Made by a program: the position numbers and the translations under genes. This document shows positions 13,365-15,652 of a stretch of DNA of 15,652 bases, one piece after another; within the stretch, counting starts at the first letter, position 1; the number at the start of each line of letters is the position of its first letter. Under the pieces are notes generated by a model, which saw only the letters and a program-made list of their open reading frames with translations, was not told where the DNA came from and did no database searches. The DNA is from CAZFQG01 sp964520785 (GTDB lineage: Bacteria; Planctomycetota; Planctomycetia; Pirellulales; Thermoguttaceae), in assembly GCA_964520785.1 (NCBI GenBank), contig CAZFQG010000154.1, forward strand, positions 1 to 15,652. Direction: 5' to 3'.

Positions 13365-15125
13365 GTGAAGAGAACAGTATCAGCAATCCGAATGATCGTC
13401 GGCCTGTCCCTCCTGCTGGCGATTGTTTCGTCACCGGACGGCGTTCGAGCCGATCAATCCGAAACGCCGGACGCCCCACCGGCCACCTCGGGGGAACGCC
13501 AGGTGATGGGCGGGCTGGAGACCCGTTTGGACGACACGGGGGACAATACCCCGTTCGTCGGCGACGAACCGGGCGACGTGGAGCTGACGGCGCCCGGCTT
13601 TCACGCCGGCGTTCCCTTGGCACTGCCGGATGGCTCGGTCATGCTGTGGGAGACCGTGAAAGAGCAGGGCCGGCAGTACGCCGCTGCGCGGTACTCGACC
13701 GATTGCGGCCGGACGTGGTCCGAGCTACGCAAGTTGTTCGATTTCCCAAGTGAGCGAGGTTCCTTCTACAGCGGGGCCGCACTGCCCTCGAAAGAGGGTT
13801 CGGTCCACCTCTTCGGACTCGATTACTACGACTTCAACTTCTCGGACCGGAAGCAATCCAAGAGCCTCCTGTGGCACGGGCGGTCGCGCGACGGGGGAAA
13901 AACCTGGGATCCGGTGAACTACGTCGATTTCGGTTTGCAGTACACCGGGGCGTCCAACAATGCGTTCCAGTCGGCCTCAGGCCGCATTTTCGCTCCGTGC
14001 AGCGGCCTGTCCGAGCGGCGCGTGGGGCCCTGGGTCAGCCTGGCACCCTATTCCGACGACGGCGGGACGACGTGGCACGCCCCGCAACAACAGATCACGA
14101 TGAACACCGGCGCCGTCGACTGGTACGAATCCGGCGCGGCCGAGCCGATCGGCATCGAGCTGAAGGACGGCACCCTCTGGCTGTTGCCGCGTTCTCAGGA
14201 CGGATATCAGTGGGAGAGCTTCTCGAAGGATGACGGAATGACATGGACGCCGGTGCGGCACACGCGATTCGTCAGCAACCAGTCCGCGATGGCCCTTATT
14301 CGCCTGGCGGACGAACGGCTGATTCTCTTCTGGAACAACTGCGGGCCGGAAGGGCTCGATGGCATCTATTCGGAGCGGCTCGTCATGGCGGCGGCGATCA
14401 GTTCGGATGAAGGAGAAACGTGGCACGGTTACCGCGAAATCGGGCGGAGAACGTCTCCCGGCGAAGTCTCCTACCCCTACATCACGCAAATGAAGGACGG
14501 GCACGTCCTCTTGTCCTCGGCGGGTAATCTCTGGCGGGTTCGCCCCGATTTCCTGTTGAACAAGTCGCTGAAAGAAGACTTCTCGAACGGAATCCGCCGC
14601 TGGTCGACGCTGGCGGCGAAGGGGGTCTGCGCCGCGCCCGACCCGGAGGGGGGCGACTCGCGCGTCTTAAGCCTGCTGAAGCCGGATCCGGACAAACCGG
14701 CGGCGGCGTGCATGAATTTTCCGTACGCCGCTCAAGGAGACATGACCTTGAAGGTGTGGATCGAGCCCGGCTTCCAGGGCGCCCATTTCACCCTTTCGGA
14801 CCATTACGATCTTCCGGGGCTTCCCCGTGACGGTGCATTTCCATTCAGGATCACACCCCAGGGACGGGTGAGGATCATCGGTGCCGGCGGGGCCTGGCTC
14901 GACACGCCAGGCGACCTGACGCCAGGGGAATGGGCCGAACTGCGTCTCCGCTGGGACTGTGAGGAGGGAGAGGCCTTGCTCACCCTCGACGGGGAGGAAA
15001 TCGCGCGGATACGGCAATTCGTAAGAATTCCCGGTGCGTGCTATTTGCGGTTGCGGTCCGAAGCGGCGACGACCGATACGGCCGGTTTGTACGTGCGCTC
15101 GGTCGTGATCCAGGCGTTGAATTGA
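13365..15125 (+). CDS. Exported Asp-box (sialidase-like) protein with C-terminal jelly-roll-like part
   Basis: This 586-residue protein starts at GTG 13365, five bases after GAGGA, and has a signal peptide (about 1-29, ending VRA). Five Asp-box motifs (SxDxGxxW) occur at 111-118, 174-181, 230-237, 287-294 and 346-353. They are spaced 52-63 residues apart, as in a six-bladed beta-propeller of the sialidase/BNR superfamily. The AEP at 259-261 and LLPRSQ at 273-278 fit the pattern of sialidase-like enzymes. However, the first blade reads HAGVP (80-84) where true sialidases have the catalytic Arg-Ile-Pro. The usual arginine triad is therefore not complete, and sialic acid is an unlikely substrate. 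Residues about 405-586 look like a concanavalin/LamG-type beta sandwich, probably carbohydrate-binding. It probably acts on an extracellular glycan. It is divergent from the GT-C-like membrane protein. Confidence 0.85.
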   Translation: MKRTVSAIRMIVGLSLLLAIVSSPDGVRADQSETPDAPPATSGERQVMGGLETRLDDTGDNTPFVGDEPGDVELTAPGFHAGVPLALPDGSVMLWETVKEQGRQYAAARYSTDCGRTWSELRKLFDFPSERGSFYSGAALPSKEGSVHLFGLDYYDFNFSDRKQSKSLLWHGRSRDGGKTWDPVNYVDFGLQYTGASNNAFQSASGRIFAPCSGLSERRVGPWVSLAPYSDDGGTTWHAPQQQITMNTGAVDWYESGAAEPIGIELKDGTLWLLPRSQDGYQWESFSKDDGMTWTPVRHTRFVSNQSAMALIRLADERLILFWNNCGPEGLDGIYSERLVMAAAISSDEGETWHGYREIGRRTSPGEVSYPYITQMKDGHVLLSSAGNLWRVRPDFLLNKSLKEDFSNGIRRWSTLAAKGVCAAPDPEGGDSRVLSLLKPDPDKPAAACMNFPYAAQGDMTLKVWIEPGFQGAHFTLSDHYDLPGLPRDGAFPFRITPQGRVRIIGAGGAWLDTPGDLTPGEWAELRLRWDCEEGEALLTLDGEEIARIRQFVRIPGACYLRLRSEAATTDTAGLYVRSVVIQALN

Positions 15126-15176
15126 CGTCGGTTGGAGAATCGAACGTCCTCGAACGACTAAGTCCGCGAAACGTAT

Positions 15177-15196
15177 CGGAAACGCTCTTTCCGTTT
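15177..15196 (+). terminator. Weak hairpin after the Asp-box gene
   Basis: CGGAAA (15177-15182) pairs with TTTCCG (15188-15193) over a five-base loop, followed by TTT. The stem is short and the T run minimal, so termination here would be leaky at best. Confidence 0.3.
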
Positions 15197-15268
15197 CAGA
15201 TGCAAATCCAACTGTAATTCGACCCTTTTTGGCTTTGTCGTGTCCGCTTGGGAGGACGCACGTTTCCG

Positions 15269-15652
15269 ATGCCTCATTTTTTGCCGAGTGTGTTCGAATT
15301 GCTACCGCCTCCAGAACCGGCGGAGGCATTCGCTCGCTGGCGTTTCTTGCCGCACTGTGTCTTCCTGGATAGCGCCGTGACGGATGCACGTTTGGGACGA
15401 TATTCCTTTCTGGCGGCGGATCCGTTCACGTTCTTCGTCGGTCCGACGGCAGGCCCGGATCACTGGGACGCGACCAGGAGAGCCCTGACAAACTTCCGAA
15501 GCACGCGGATACCCGAATTGCCGCCATTTCAGGGGGGGGTTGCAGGGGTGCTCGGCTATGATTTGGGACGCCGGTTCGAGGCGATTCCTCCGCCGAAAGA
15601 GGATGACTTCGGCTTTCCTCGGATGGCCTTGGGGGTGTACGACGTGGTGCTG
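15269..15652 (+). CDS. pabB: Chorismate-utilising enzyme component I (PabB/TrpE type), N-terminal part
   Basis: Translation from ATG 15269 stays open to the window end (128 codons). It matches the N-terminal domain of aminodeoxychorismate synthase component I and the related anthranilate synthase component I. Signature stretches are LDSAVTDARLGRYSFLAADP (residues 33-52), then FQGGVAGVLGYDLGRRFE (87-104) and FPRMALGVYDVVL at the end. PabB combines chorismate with ammonia from PabA to make 4-amino-4-deoxychorismate for folate; TrpE makes anthranilate for tryptophan. The GYDLGRRFE form and short N-terminus favour PabB, but the deciding C-terminal half is missing. A GGAGG site lies 13 bases upstream, rather far; an in-frame TTG at 15248 is an alternative. 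It is the only housekeeping biosynthetic gene in this part and seems unrelated to its neighbour. A run of eight G (15532-15539) lies inside it. Confidence 0.82.
   Translation, partial: MPHFLPSVFELLPPPEPAEAFARWRFLPHCVFLDSAVTDARLGRYSFLAADPFTFFVGPTAGPDHWDATRRALTNFRSTRIPELPPFQGGVAGVLGYDLGRRFEAIPPPKEDDFGFPRMALGVYDVVL

Overview
The window looks like chromosomal DNA of a planctomycete (Planctomycetota). Pointers are a duplicated groEL flanking groES with dnaJ and a probable grpE behind it, a run of PEP-CTERM-tagged exported proteins, Tat-exported sugar-isomerase-like and xylose-isomerase-like TIM-barrel proteins, and an exported Asp-box (sialidase-like) protein. This assignment is inference from gene content; no rRNA or tRNA is present to confirm it.

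Region 1 (1-5432, all minus strand) is a chaperone block. In transcription order it holds groEL2 (Gly-Gly-Met tail), groES, groEL1 (no such tail), a strong intrinsic terminator, dnaJ, and the first 55 codons of a probable grpE. Together these would supply the Hsp60/Hsp10 folding chamber and the Hsp40 and nucleotide-exchange partners of DnaK; dnaK itself is not in the window. Several of these genes start with GTG behind good Shine-Dalgarno sites. No CIRCE or HAIR operator was found. The groEL2 leader contains a segment that can pair with its own Shine-Dalgarno sequence.

Region 2 (5433-8896) is a divergent control region followed by three plus-strand paralogues of one small exported PEP-CTERM family. 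They share the core YTGxNGLYxYxYQxxNTG and the pre-tail motif NVIDG. Each is preceded by a leader that can form a long-range or strong stem, and the run ends in a strong intrinsic terminator. An unusual palindrome lies between the first and second copy.

Region 3 (8897-11622) has a good sigma-70-like promoter and two Tat-signal proteins: a fucose/arabinose-isomerase-like protein, then a xylose-isomerase-like TIM barrel. They probably act on sugars outside the cytoplasm or cell membrane.

Region 4 (11684-15652) holds a minus-strand polytopic membrane protein resembling GT-C glycosyltransferases and, divergently, an exported Asp-box protein with a C-terminal jelly-roll-like part. Their promoters lie about 100 bp apart. 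The window ends inside pabB/trpE-type chorismate-utilising enzyme component I.

No mobile element, CRISPR array, tRNA or rRNA was seen. The most interesting observations are the tandem PEP-CTERM triplet with its structured leaders and the possible translational switch in the groEL2 leader.
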